Positions 51,954 to 59,643 of a DNA stretch of 64,000 bases are shown piece after piece (the first letter of the stretch is position 1; every line of letters begins with the position of its first letter). The stretch is from NCBI RefSeq assembly GCF_042684585.1, contig NZ_JBHULS010000001.1, positions 929,192-993,191 on the forward strand, written 5' to 3'. The position numbers were made by a program, and so were the translations under genes. The notes under the pieces are model-generated. The model had not been told where the DNA came from and made no database searches. It worked only from the letters and a program-made list of their open reading frames with translations. Source of the DNA: Algorimicrobium sediminis. GTDB lineage: Bacteria > Bacteroidota > Bacteroidia > Flavobacteriales > Flavobacteriaceae.

Positions 51954-51961
51954 TATATTTG
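51954..51961 (+). promoter_or_regulatory. -7 promoter element for dnaX
   Basis: TATATTTG (TAnnTTTG), 22 nt before ATG 51983. Confidence 0.55.
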
Positions 51962-51982
51962 TGTACTAAAAAGTAAGTAATA

Positions 51983-53716
51983 ATGGAACATTTTGTAGTA
52001 TCGGCACGCAAATACAGACCACAAACGTTTAAGGACGTTGTTGGCCAGCAAGCCATTACAAATACCTTATTAAACGCTATTGAAAACAATCATTTAGCGC
52101 AAGCATTACTTTTTACAGGACCTCGTGGTGTTGGCAAAACTACCTGTGCTAGAATTTTAGCAAAAATGATTAATAGCGATGGTAGCGAAAAGGAAGATGA
52201 AGACTTTGCTTTTAATGTGTTTGAGCTGGATGCCGCATCTAATAATTCTGTAGATGATATAAGAAACCTTACCGACCAAGTGCGCATTCCGCCGCAAGTA
52301 GGTAAATACAAAGTTTATATAATTGACGAGGTTCATATGCTTTCGGCCTCGGCCTTCAATGCGTTTTTAAAAACATTAGAAGAGCCACCGGTACATTGTA
52401 TTTTTATTTTAGCTACCACGGAAAAGCATAAAATTATTCCTACTATTTTATCCCGCTGCCAAATTTTCGATTTTAAACGAATAACCGTTAAGGATGCTAA
52501 AAACTACCTAAAATATATTGCCGAAGAGCAAGGTATAACAGCCGAAGACGATGCGCTACATATAATTGCACAAAAGGCAGATGGCGCCATGCGCGACGCC
52601 TTATCAATTTTTGACCGTGTAGTTAGCTTTTCAGGGAAACATTTAACGCGCCAAGCCGTAACCGAAAATTTAAATGTTTTAGATTACGAAACTTATTTTA
52701 CGAGTACCGATTTTATATTGGAAAATAAAATACCCGAATTGCTGATTCAATTTAATAGTGTGCTAGCCAAAGGGTTTGATGGGCATCATTACATTGCTGG
52801 TCTGGCTTCGCATTTTAGAGATTTACTGGTTTGTCAGAATCCAAGTACCGTGGATTTGCTTGAGGTAGGCGACGAAACTAAAGACACCTACTTAATGCAA
52901 TCGCGAAAAGCGCCACAGGCCATGTTGTTTAAAGCTATTGAACTTGCAAATGATTGCGACCTAAAATATAAATCTAGTAAAAACCAGCGCCTACTGGTTG
53001 AACTTTGCCTCATGCAACTTGCCTCTATCACTTTCGATGGAGAAAAAAAAAATTCTAAACACTTTATAATTCCGCCGCACTATTTTAAAAAAATAGGTGT
53101 GACACCTGTTCAGGTTAATAAAAAGCCGCCAGAAACTTCCAAATTAAGTGCATCAGTTAGCCCAGAAGCATCTAGCACACCTCAAGCGGTTGCAAGCAGT
53201 GCTGTGTCAGAGCCCATTACTACCAAAAAACCTGTACTATCCTCAGAAACAAAAAAGAAGGCTACCTCTGGCCTGTCCTTAAAAAGCATTCGGGCCAAGA
53301 AAGAGCATCAAATACGCCAAATGGATGTGGTAATTGAGGAAACCGAATTACCAAAAGACGCTTTTACAGAAACCCAACTAATTGCCGTTTGGAATGCCTT
53401 TATAAAAGAATTAGAAGCCCGCGGTAAGTTTATTTTAGCCGCTATCCTATCTATTGATGTTCCTAAAGTTAAAGGTACTGCCATTCAATTAGAATTTCCA
53501 AACGAAACCAATAAAATAGAGATTGAAAGAGAATCCTACGAGTTACTAAACTTCATTAGAAAAAGTCTTAATAATTACGACATTCATTTAGATATTAAAG
53601 TAAACGAAGCCAAAGAAAAGCAGTACGCCTACACAACCTTGGAACAGTACGAAAAATTAAAGACTAAAAACCCAGCGATTGAAGTTTTAAAAACAACCTT
53701 TGGATTGGATATTTAA
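51983..53716 (+). CDS. dnaX: DNA polymerase III gamma/tau subunit without the zinc module
   Basis: A 577-residue clamp-loader ATPase. LFTGPRGVGKTTCARIL (Walker A), FELDAASNNSVDDIRNL, YIIDEVHMLSASAFNAFLKTLEEPP (Walker B/DExH) and the sensor 1 segment IFILATTEKHKIIPTILSRC. Normally a Cys4 zinc module lies between Walker A and ELDAAS; here that stretch reads AKMINSDGSEKEDEDFAFNV with no cysteine. The region after ~365 is a Ser/Pro/Lys-rich linker, followed by a C-terminal domain (~450-577) that should bind the polymerase alpha subunit. No frameshift signal for a gamma form is evident. Confidence 0.95.
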   Translation: MEHFVVSARKYRPQTFKDVVGQQAITNTLLNAIENNHLAQALLFTGPRGVGKTTCARILAKMINSDGSEKEDEDFAFNVFELDAASNNSVDDIRNLTDQVRIPPQVGKYKVYIIDEVHMLSASAFNAFLKTLEEPPVHCIFILATTEKHKIIPTILSRCQIFDFKRITVKDAKNYLKYIAEEQGITAEDDALHIIAQKADGAMRDALSIFDRVVSFSGKHLTRQAVTENLNVLDYETYFTSTDFILENKIPELLIQFNSVLAKGFDGHHYIAGLASHFRDLLVCQNPSTVDLLEVGDETKDTYLMQSRKAPQAMLFKAIELANDCDLKYKSSKNQRLLVELCLMQLASITFDGEKKNSKHFIIPPHYFKKIGVTPVQVNKKPPETSKLSASVSPEASSTPQAVASSAVSEPITTKKPVLSSETKKKATSGLSLKSIRAKKEHQIRQMDVVIEETELPKDAFTETQLIAVWNAFIKELEARGKFILAAILSIDVPKVKGTAIQLEFPNETNKIEIERESYELLNFIRKSLNNYDIHLDIKVNEAKEKQYAYTTLEQYEKLKTKNPAIEVLKTTFGLDI

Positions 53717-53811
53717 AAATAAATTTCAACAGCATACTAGGCAACAAAAAGATTGGATCAGGAAGGAAATAAAGTAATAAAATTATAAAATAAGTTTTTA
53801 AAAAAAATAGC

Positions 53812-54393
53812 ATGCTAGGATTAAAATTACCAACAGACCCTAGATGGGTAAATATAGTAGAAAAAAATATAGAAGAAATTTTAACAGATCATGCCTACTG
53901 CGAGCAAAAAGCTGCCAGCACAGCTATATCGTTAATAGTTAGTTTCCCTGAATATACAGAGTTGGTTCAGGAAATGACCGCATTAGTAAAAGAAGAAATT
54001 AGCCATTTTAAAATGGTACATGATCGTATTATAGAGAAAGGCTGGACATTGGGTAGAGACCGGAAAGACGAATATGTTATTAAGTTAACCACCTTCTTTC
54101 CAAAAGGAGGCAGCCGAACGACACAATTAGTGCACAGATTACTATATGCCGCCTTAATAGAAGCCAGAAGTTGCGAACGGTTTAGGTTATTATCTTTAGA
54201 GTTAGAAGATAAAGATTTAGCTGAATTTTACAGACGATTAATGGTAAGTGAAGCCAACCATTACACGATGTTTTTAAGCTTTGCTAGGCAGTATGGCCAG
54301 CGCGAGGAAGTAGACCAAAAATGGCAAGAATTACTAGCCTTTGAAGCTGAAATTATGAAGGATTTAGGCAAAAAAGAAACCATTCACGGTTAA
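53812..54393 (+). CDS. miaE: tRNA-(ms2io6A)-hydroxylase
   Basis: A 193-residue diiron monooxygenase that hydroxylates the isopentenyl group of ms2i6A37 in tRNA. Helical bundle with iron-ligand motifs: HAYCEQKAAS, VKEEISHFKMVHDRI (Glu-x2-His), EARSCERF and VSEANHYTMFL. Length and motif order fit MiaE. It follows dnaX by 95 nt, so it is likely read from its own start, and ends in a strong terminator. The MiaA and MiaB partners are not in the window. Confidence 0.93.
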   Translation: MLGLKLPTDPRWVNIVEKNIEEILTDHAYCEQKAASTAISLIVSFPEYTELVQEMTALVKEEISHFKMVHDRIIEKGWTLGRDRKDEYVIKLTTFFPKGGSRTTQLVHRLLYAALIEARSCERFRLLSLELEDKDLAEFYRRLMVSEANHYTMFLSFARQYGQREEVDQKWQELLAFEAEIMKDLGKKETIHG

Positions 54394-54417
54394 ACACAAT
54401 CCGGTTAATTACATAAA

Positions 54418-54457
54418 AAAAAAAGTCCAATACTAAATTAAGTATTGGACTTTTTTT
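54418..54457. terminator. Bidirectional terminator
   Basis: AAAAAAGTCCAATACT (to 54434) pairs with AGTATTGGACTTTTTT (54441-54456), 6-nt loop. Ends miaE and the convergent outer-membrane gene. Confidence 0.9.
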
Positions 54458-54483
54458 ATGACAAATAGCAAGTTACAGACGTA

Positions 54484-55014
54484 TTATATTTTTACACCTA
54501 TACCTATTTGTATGTTTGTATTAGTGGCTTCTAAACCAATTATGTTATCTTCTAAAATGTTGGTAACGCCATAGTGGTAACGCGCATCGATAAAAAATTC
54601 GTCGGTTATCATAATTTCAATAGCGCCAACTCCCGAAAATCCAAAATTAGCATAGCCATCTTCAAATTCATGTACTTTAACACCTACCAGTGGCCCTGCG
54701 CCAACCGAAAGCCTATCGCCAATTTTAAATTTTACTAAAATAGGCGCTTGAATGTAATCTACTCGCAAAGATCTGTCTTTAGCCCCTTCAGCAGAAAACT
54801 GTAATTCTGGTGCTAAAGCAATAACAGGCGATAAGTTGTACTCGCCAAAGAAACCAATGGCAAAGCCATTTCGGTGTTGGTTATCGAATGTGGCATCTGG
54901 CTCAAAGTCTAAATTAGACACATTTATACCTGCACGAACACCGTACATAGCATTTTGAGCGAAAGAAAAAGTTGTAATTAATACAACACCTAAAAATAGT
55001 AATTGTTTTTTCAT
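54484..55014 (-). CDS. Small outer-membrane beta-barrel protein
   Basis: A 176-residue protein with signal peptide (MKKQLLFLGVVLITTFSFAQ). The mature part has eight alternating amphipathic strands starting YGVRAGINVSNLDF and ending in an aromatic-poor ...IQIGIGVKI strand. This is the OmpX/PorT-like 'porin family' barrel common in flavobacteria. Function unknown; structural or small-molecule binding. Monocistronic. Confidence 0.8.
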   Translation of the reverse strand: MKKQLLFLGVVLITTFSFAQNAMYGVRAGINVSNLDFEPDATFDNQHRNGFAIGFFGEYNLSPVIALAPELQFSAEGAKDRSLRVDYIQAPILVKFKIGDRLSVGAGPLVGVKVHEFEDGYANFGFSGVGAIEIMITDEFFIDARYHYGVTNILEDNIIGLEATNTNIQIGIGVKI

Positions 55015-55113
55015 GATTATAAAAGTTTAACGCGGTCTTAAAATTGGTTAAGTTCCACGAATATAAATTAATTTCTTAAATATATTGTAATAAAAAGATA
55101 AACTGCATGATTT

Positions 55114-56019
55114 TTACTGTGTATTACTTGTAACCGTTTCGTAATAGATACTTTTAATAATGCCGTCGGCTAGACCAATTTTTGGAACATAAATATCTTT
55201 AGCACCGCTCCATTTCATGGCCGACAAATAAATACGTGTTGCCGGTATAATAACATCGGCGCGATCTTGGTTTAAATCTAATTCCGAAATTCGCTCCTCA
55301 TAGGAATAGGTTTGCAGCGTGTTATAGTAGGATGACAAATAAAAATAGGTTAGCGGTTTACCCAAAGCTTTCCCTGAAATTTTAAAAATTTTATTAATAT
55401 TACCGCCTGTACCCAAAACAGCAATTTTATCGTAGTTAGTGGTTTGTTTTTTAATCCAATACTCCAATTCATTCCAGGTTTCATTTTTTACGATGTCGTT
55501 TAGCAGTCGTACTGTTCCTATTTTAAAAGATTTGGATGCTACAGACGTTCCATTATGAATAATGGTAAATTCGGTACTGCCACCACCTACATCCACATAT
55601 AAATAGGTTTTATCAGGTTTAATATAGGCGTTTAAATCTGTTGCGGCTATAATGGCAGCTTCTTCTTCGCCTGCAATGGTATCAATTTTAATATTAATGT
55701 CGCTTTCAATACGCGCTGCAATTTTTTGTCCATTGCTTGCCTCGCGCATGGCCGAAGTGGCACATGCTTTATATTTTAGAACATTATGCGATTTCATGAG
55801 CAGCTTAAAAGCATGCATGGTATCCTGTAAGCGTTCGGCGTTGTGTTTAGATATTTTACCCTTTATAAAAACGTCTGAACCCAAACGAATGGGAACACGT
55901 ACCAGTGAACTTTTTTTAAAACGTGTTGCTTTACCTTTTTCCTCTATAATATTAGCAATAAGCAAACGGACCGCATTGGATCCAATGTCTATGGCTGCGT
56001 ACTTTTTAATGGTTAGCAT
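55114..56019 (-). CDS. Ppx/GppA exopolyphosphatase-family protein
   Basis: A 301-residue ASKHA-fold phosphatase of the Ppx/GppA type. YAAIDIGSNAVRLLI is the phosphate 1 loop; VDVGGGSTEFTI is the phosphate 2 loop; AGEEEAAIIAA precedes it. It is a short form without the C-terminal HD domain of E. coli Ppx. ATG 56019 is one base after the ppk1 stop (TAG C ATG), so it is translationally coupled with the polyphosphate kinase. Together they would make and degrade polyphosphate; pppGpp hydrolysis is an alternative. Confidence 0.92.
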   Translation of the reverse strand: MLTIKKYAAIDIGSNAVRLLIANIIEEKGKATRFKKSSLVRVPIRLGSDVFIKGKISKHNAERLQDTMHAFKLLMKSHNVLKYKACATSAMREASNGQKIAARIESDINIKIDTIAGEEEAAIIAATDLNAYIKPDKTYLYVDVGGGSTEFTIIHNGTSVASKSFKIGTVRLLNDIVKNETWNELEYWIKKQTTNYDKIAVLGTGGNINKIFKISGKALGKPLTYFYLSSYYNTLQTYSYEERISELDLNQDRADVIIPATRIYLSAMKWSGAKDIYVPKIGLADGIIKSIYYETVTSNTQ

Positions 56020-56020
56020 G

Positions 56021-58081
56021 CTAACTTTTTAATTTGTTTAAATAATATTCGTAAATGGCAAATTGTGCACGAACTACTGGTTCCTTTTTTTCTTTATATT
56101 GATTGGATTGTGCTTCATCCAAAATACGTGCTTTTACATTAGCGCTCCAAAAAATATGGAAATTATCCAGTAATTCTTGCTTAATATCTGGATCGTAAAT
56201 GGGGCAACTTACTTCTACTCTATTTTCAATATTTCGCGTCATTAAATCTGCCGAAGAGATATAAATTTGTGCATCGTTATCTGGCCCAAAAATATACAAT
56301 CTAGAATGTTCCAAAAATTTATCTACAATACTAATTACTTCAATGTTCTCACTCATATTTGGTACACCCGGAATTAAACAACAAATACCGCGTACCACCA
56401 TCTGAATTTTTACGCCGGCCCTACTAGCTTCGTATAATTTATCTGCCATTCGGTAACTAGATAGGCTATTCATTTTAAAGCGTATTTGTGCTGGTTTCCC
56501 TAAAGAAGCATTTACTATTTGAGCATTTATTAATCGGAATAGCGTTTTTTCTGTGTAATGTGGCGAGGTAATAATATGTTTATAGCGATAAATTTTATAA
56601 TTGGTTTCAAAAAAGCTGAACACTTTGTTTACATCTTTTAATATTTTTTGATTGGCAGTAAACAACGTGTAATCCGTGTAGATTTTTGCAGTACTTTCAT
56701 TAAAATTCCCGGTACTAACAAAGCCATAACGTTTTATTTTTGTTTGTTCCAGACGTTCAATAACGCACATTTTACTATGAACCTTTAAACCTTGTACACC
56801 AAATACTAAATGGACACCTTCGTTTTGCATTTGCTGGGCATAGTCAATGTTGGCTTGTTCATCAAAACGAGCTTGAATTTCAATGGCTACCGTAACTTTT
56901 TTTCCATTTTTGGCCGCATTAATTAAAGAGCTGGCTACGTGCGAGATTTGCGCCAGCCTATAGATTGTGATTTTAATAGTGTTTACTTTGGGATCTAATG
57001 CTGCTTCGCGTAAAAATTTAACCACGTAAGAAAACGTATGGTATGGGGTGTGTATTAAGTAGTCTTTTAGCGCAATAGATTTAAAAATACTTTCTTGAAA
57101 ACTTAAACCTTTTACGGGTAGTGCTTCTATTTTATTGTACAACAAATCGGTACGCCTTAAACTTGGAAAATCCATATAGTCGCGCCTGTTGTGATAGCGC
57201 CCTCCAGGAATTTTACTATCTGTGGGCTCTATATTCATTTTATTAAGCAGGTATTGTAATGTTTCGGCGTCTATAGTTTTGTCGTAAACAAAACGCACGG
57301 GTTCTCCTATTTGCCTATCTTTTACACTATCTGAAATTTTTTCAATAAAGCTTTTACTCAAGTCACTTTCCAAATCCAGCTCACCATCGCGGGTAATTTT
57401 AATCATGTGGGCGGAAATATGATCGTAATCGAAAATATTAAAAATATCATCTAAACAATAGCGCAGTAAATCGTCCAGCATAATAATGTAGCTTTTACCA
57501 TCTTGTTTGGGCAGTACTACAAAACGGTCCATGGCTTTCGCTATTTCTATGAGCGCAAACTGATTTTCCTTTTCACTTAAAGATAATTTTACTGCCAAAT
57601 AGGCCGCACTATCTTTTAGGTTTGGCAACTCCACCTGATCGCTTAAAATAATAGTTACCAATGCCGGACTTACTTTTTGATGAAAATAATTTTTTATGAA
57701 ATCGTGTTGCGATGGTAAAATTTCCGTTTCATTAATTATGTAAATACCTTCGGCCTCAAGCTGTTTGTGTATTTTGCTTAAAATTTCCAAGCTATCACTT
57801 TGCTGCTTAATAACTATTTGGGTAATAATATCTAAAAGTTCGTTTGCCTTTATACCTCCTAGCTCGCTTTTACCCCCTTTACCAGCCTCTACAATGCGCT
57901 TTACCGTAGCATAGCGTACCTTAAAAAACTCATCTAAATTATTTGAAAATATCCCCAGAAAGCGAAGCCTTTCAATAAGCGGTACGGTTTCGTCGTCCGC
58001 TTCTTGCAACACTCGTGCATTAAATTGCAGCCAGCTAACTTCTCTGTTTATATATCTGTTGGATAATGCTTGTTTCTTCAT
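56021..58081 (-). CDS. ppk1: Polyphosphate kinase 1
   Basis: A 686-residue enzyme that polymerises the ATP gamma-phosphate into inorganic polyphosphate. INREVSWLQFNARVL at the N-terminus is the family start. The phosphorylated His435 lies in VHSKMCVIER, and His592 in EHSRLYIFG; both fall at the E. coli numbering. YVSTGNFNE-type GFVSTGNFNESTAKIY and SSADLMTRNIENRVEV are the two phospholipase-D-like active-site segments. A TATATTTG -7 element lies about 20 nt upstream. Confidence 0.97.
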   Translation of the reverse strand: MKKQALSNRYINREVSWLQFNARVLQEADDETVPLIERLRFLGIFSNNLDEFFKVRYATVKRIVEAGKGGKSELGGIKANELLDIITQIVIKQQSDSLEILSKIHKQLEAEGIYIINETEILPSQHDFIKNYFHQKVSPALVTIILSDQVELPNLKDSAAYLAVKLSLSEKENQFALIEIAKAMDRFVVLPKQDGKSYIIMLDDLLRYCLDDIFNIFDYDHISAHMIKITRDGELDLESDLSKSFIEKISDSVKDRQIGEPVRFVYDKTIDAETLQYLLNKMNIEPTDSKIPGGRYHNRRDYMDFPSLRRTDLLYNKIEALPVKGLSFQESIFKSIALKDYLIHTPYHTFSYVVKFLREAALDPKVNTIKITIYRLAQISHVASSLINAAKNGKKVTVAIEIQARFDEQANIDYAQQMQNEGVHLVFGVQGLKVHSKMCVIERLEQTKIKRYGFVSTGNFNESTAKIYTDYTLFTANQKILKDVNKVFSFFETNYKIYRYKHIITSPHYTEKTLFRLINAQIVNASLGKPAQIRFKMNSLSSYRMADKLYEASRAGVKIQMVVRGICCLIPGVPNMSENIEVISIVDKFLEHSRLYIFGPDNDAQIYISSADLMTRNIENRVEVSCPIYDPDIKQELLDNFHIFWSANVKARILDEAQSNQYKEKKEPVVRAQFAIYEYYLNKLKS

Positions 58082-58101
58082 ATTATATGTTACTATAAGG
58101 G

Positions 58102-58109
58102 CAAATATA
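58102..58109 (-). promoter_or_regulatory. -7 promoter element for ppk1
   Basis: Minus strand TATATTTG (TAnnTTTG), 21 nt before the ATG at 58081. Confidence 0.5.
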
Positions 58110-58158
58110 TTCTATCTACTTAAATAAAACCACGACCGCTTATAAAGGTATTTATTTT

Positions 58159-58647
58159 TTAATTGTTTAGGCCTTTTGGAAACAAAAACTGTGTGGTAAT
58201 TCCTTTTTTTATGGCTTGCCATTGTAGCACATCAAAATTAATAGTTACTACGCCACAGGTAGGCACATTGTCAATGTATTTATCCCCTAGTGTGTTAGCT
58301 ATGTGTGTTATGGCATGGTTATGACCAAATACAACTAAATGATTAACGTGGTTTGGGCATTCTTTTATGTGCAGCATAACATAACTTCCAGAAAAATCGT
58401 ATAATTCGTGTGTAAATTTACAAATATCGGGAGCTAGGTTTAACGTATCTATAAATATTTTGGCTGTGTGTTTGGCTCTTTCTGCATTACTAGCTATTAA
58501 AAAATCGGGTTTAAAATGTAAGGCTTTTAAATAGCTAGACATTTTAGCGGCATCTTTTAACCCGCGTTTGTTAAGCGGACGCAGGGCATCGGGTAAATCC
58601 AGTTTCCACGATGATTTGGCGTGCCGTACTAGGCTAAGTGTTTTCAT
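58159..58647 (-). CDS. sixA: SixA-like histidine phosphatase
   Basis: A 162-residue phosphohistidine phosphatase of the branch 1 histidine-phosphatase superfamily. Arg8-His9 in LVRHAKSSW is the nucleophile; a second His lies in VFGHNHAI and an Arg in ASNAERAKHTA. SixA-type enzymes act on phosphohistidine proteins or on nucleoside phosphates. Its own transcript, 77 nt upstream of the ppk1 start on the same strand, so possible operon with polyphosphate genes. Confidence 0.85.
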   Translation of the reverse strand: MKTLSLVRHAKSSWKLDLPDALRPLNKRGLKDAAKMSSYLKALHFKPDFLIASNAERAKHTAKIFIDTLNLAPDICKFTHELYDFSGSYVMLHIKECPNHVNHLVVFGHNHAITHIANTLGDKYIDNVPTCGVVTINFDVLQWQAIKKGITTQFLFPKGLNN

Positions 58648-59106
58648 GATAATACAATTAAAGTGGGTTGTTGGGGTTAAAATACTACTATTTTAGTGTT
58701 TTTTTATTTAAAAAATTACAATTAAAAATAACCTTACGCACCATATAAGCCTGTTTAAACAGGAAGGCAACAGGTTTTAAGCTACGATTAAAAACATGTC
58801 GACCAACGCTATTTATTTGTCGACAAAAATGCACAATTATTCCTTTAAACGAATTTATTAGCTATTTAACATTTTTTTTTGACCACACAAAATTTACGAG
58901 CGTAATTTGTTTCGTAAGCTATTAATCAATGATTTCAAAATTATCTAAAATTTTAAAACCTTCAAGGTCCTTAAAAGGATCCCTCTCACCATTTTTAGAA
59001 AATTGACTCCTATGTAATGGCACTAGTTAGTGTTTTGCATAGGTTTTAAATTCACTTGATTTATTAGCTTTTACATAAAAGTTAAAGAATTTATATATCC
59101 GTAATT
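58648..59106. promoter_or_regulatory. Intergenic region with four palindromes before the adhesin locus
   Basis: 459 nt without a convincing gene. It holds CCTGTTTAAACAGG (58750-58763), a TGTCGAC (58797-58803) and a TTTGTCGACAAA palindrome (58816-58827), which share the GTCGAC core, and CACTAGTTAGTG (59020-59031). These could be operators for the surface-protein operon. No clean TAnnTTTG element is seen before 59107. Confidence 0.4.
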
Positions 59107-59613
59107 ATGAAAAACAGATTGAATGCAACGCTTAAAATTGCTTTGGCAGTTTTTACGTTATCACTTTTCTTTAGTGCTAGTGGCTTTGCCCAAAACAACA
59201 TTACAAGAATTTATGACGACAACTATAACGGTAATACGTCTAGGTCGTCCGTATCGTTTCCTGATGGCCTTTTGCACGGGAAAAATCCTACTATTTATGT
59301 TGAAGAAAATCGCATCATAAATGTAACCGGCGATGAACGCCCTACCGTTTTAAAATTTTTGGATGCAAATTCCTTTCGTGTTGCCGAGACTAACAATTCC
59401 CTTTTTCGAGAAGTAAAAGTAATTACAATTACCTTAAGCAGACCATCTGAATTAAATACCAGGTTTGATGTCTCTCGAATAAACGGATTTTCCTCATTAC
59501 AATATATATACGTAAAATGCTTGTTTGAATGTTCCGACGCTCAAATTAGAAACTTTCTTATTAACGCCAATAATATCCCTACTACTTTTTACAAAGTAGT
59601 TAATCCTGCTTAA
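59107..59613 (+). CDS. Secreted hypothetical protein in the adhesin operon
   Basis: A 168-residue protein with a clear signal peptide (hydrophobic core ALAVFTLSLFFSASGFAQ). Mature region starts NNITRIYDDNYNGN and ends with a Cys pair (Cys and Cys in CLFECSDAQ) that may form a disulfide. It has no T9SS sorting domain, and I do not recognise the family. It starts a probable two-gene operon: only 30 nt separate it from the giant surface protein. A role as chaperone, periplasmic partner or co-secreted subunit is inference. Confidence 0.6.
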   Translation: MKNRLNATLKIALAVFTLSLFFSASGFAQNNITRIYDDNYNGNTSRSSVSFPDGLLHGKNPTIYVEENRIINVTGDERPTVLKFLDANSFRVAETNNSLFREVKVITITLSRPSELNTRFDVSRINGFSSLQYIYVKCLFECSDAQIRNFLINANNIPTTFYKVVNPA

Positions 59614-59643
59614 AACCAATAATAATAATTAATTATTATAAAG

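Noticed and set aside
58796..58861. A 21-codon ORF starting at an ATG inside the GTCGAC repeats
   Set aside because: Very short, includes the palindromes, no conserved feature; better explained as regulatory DNA.
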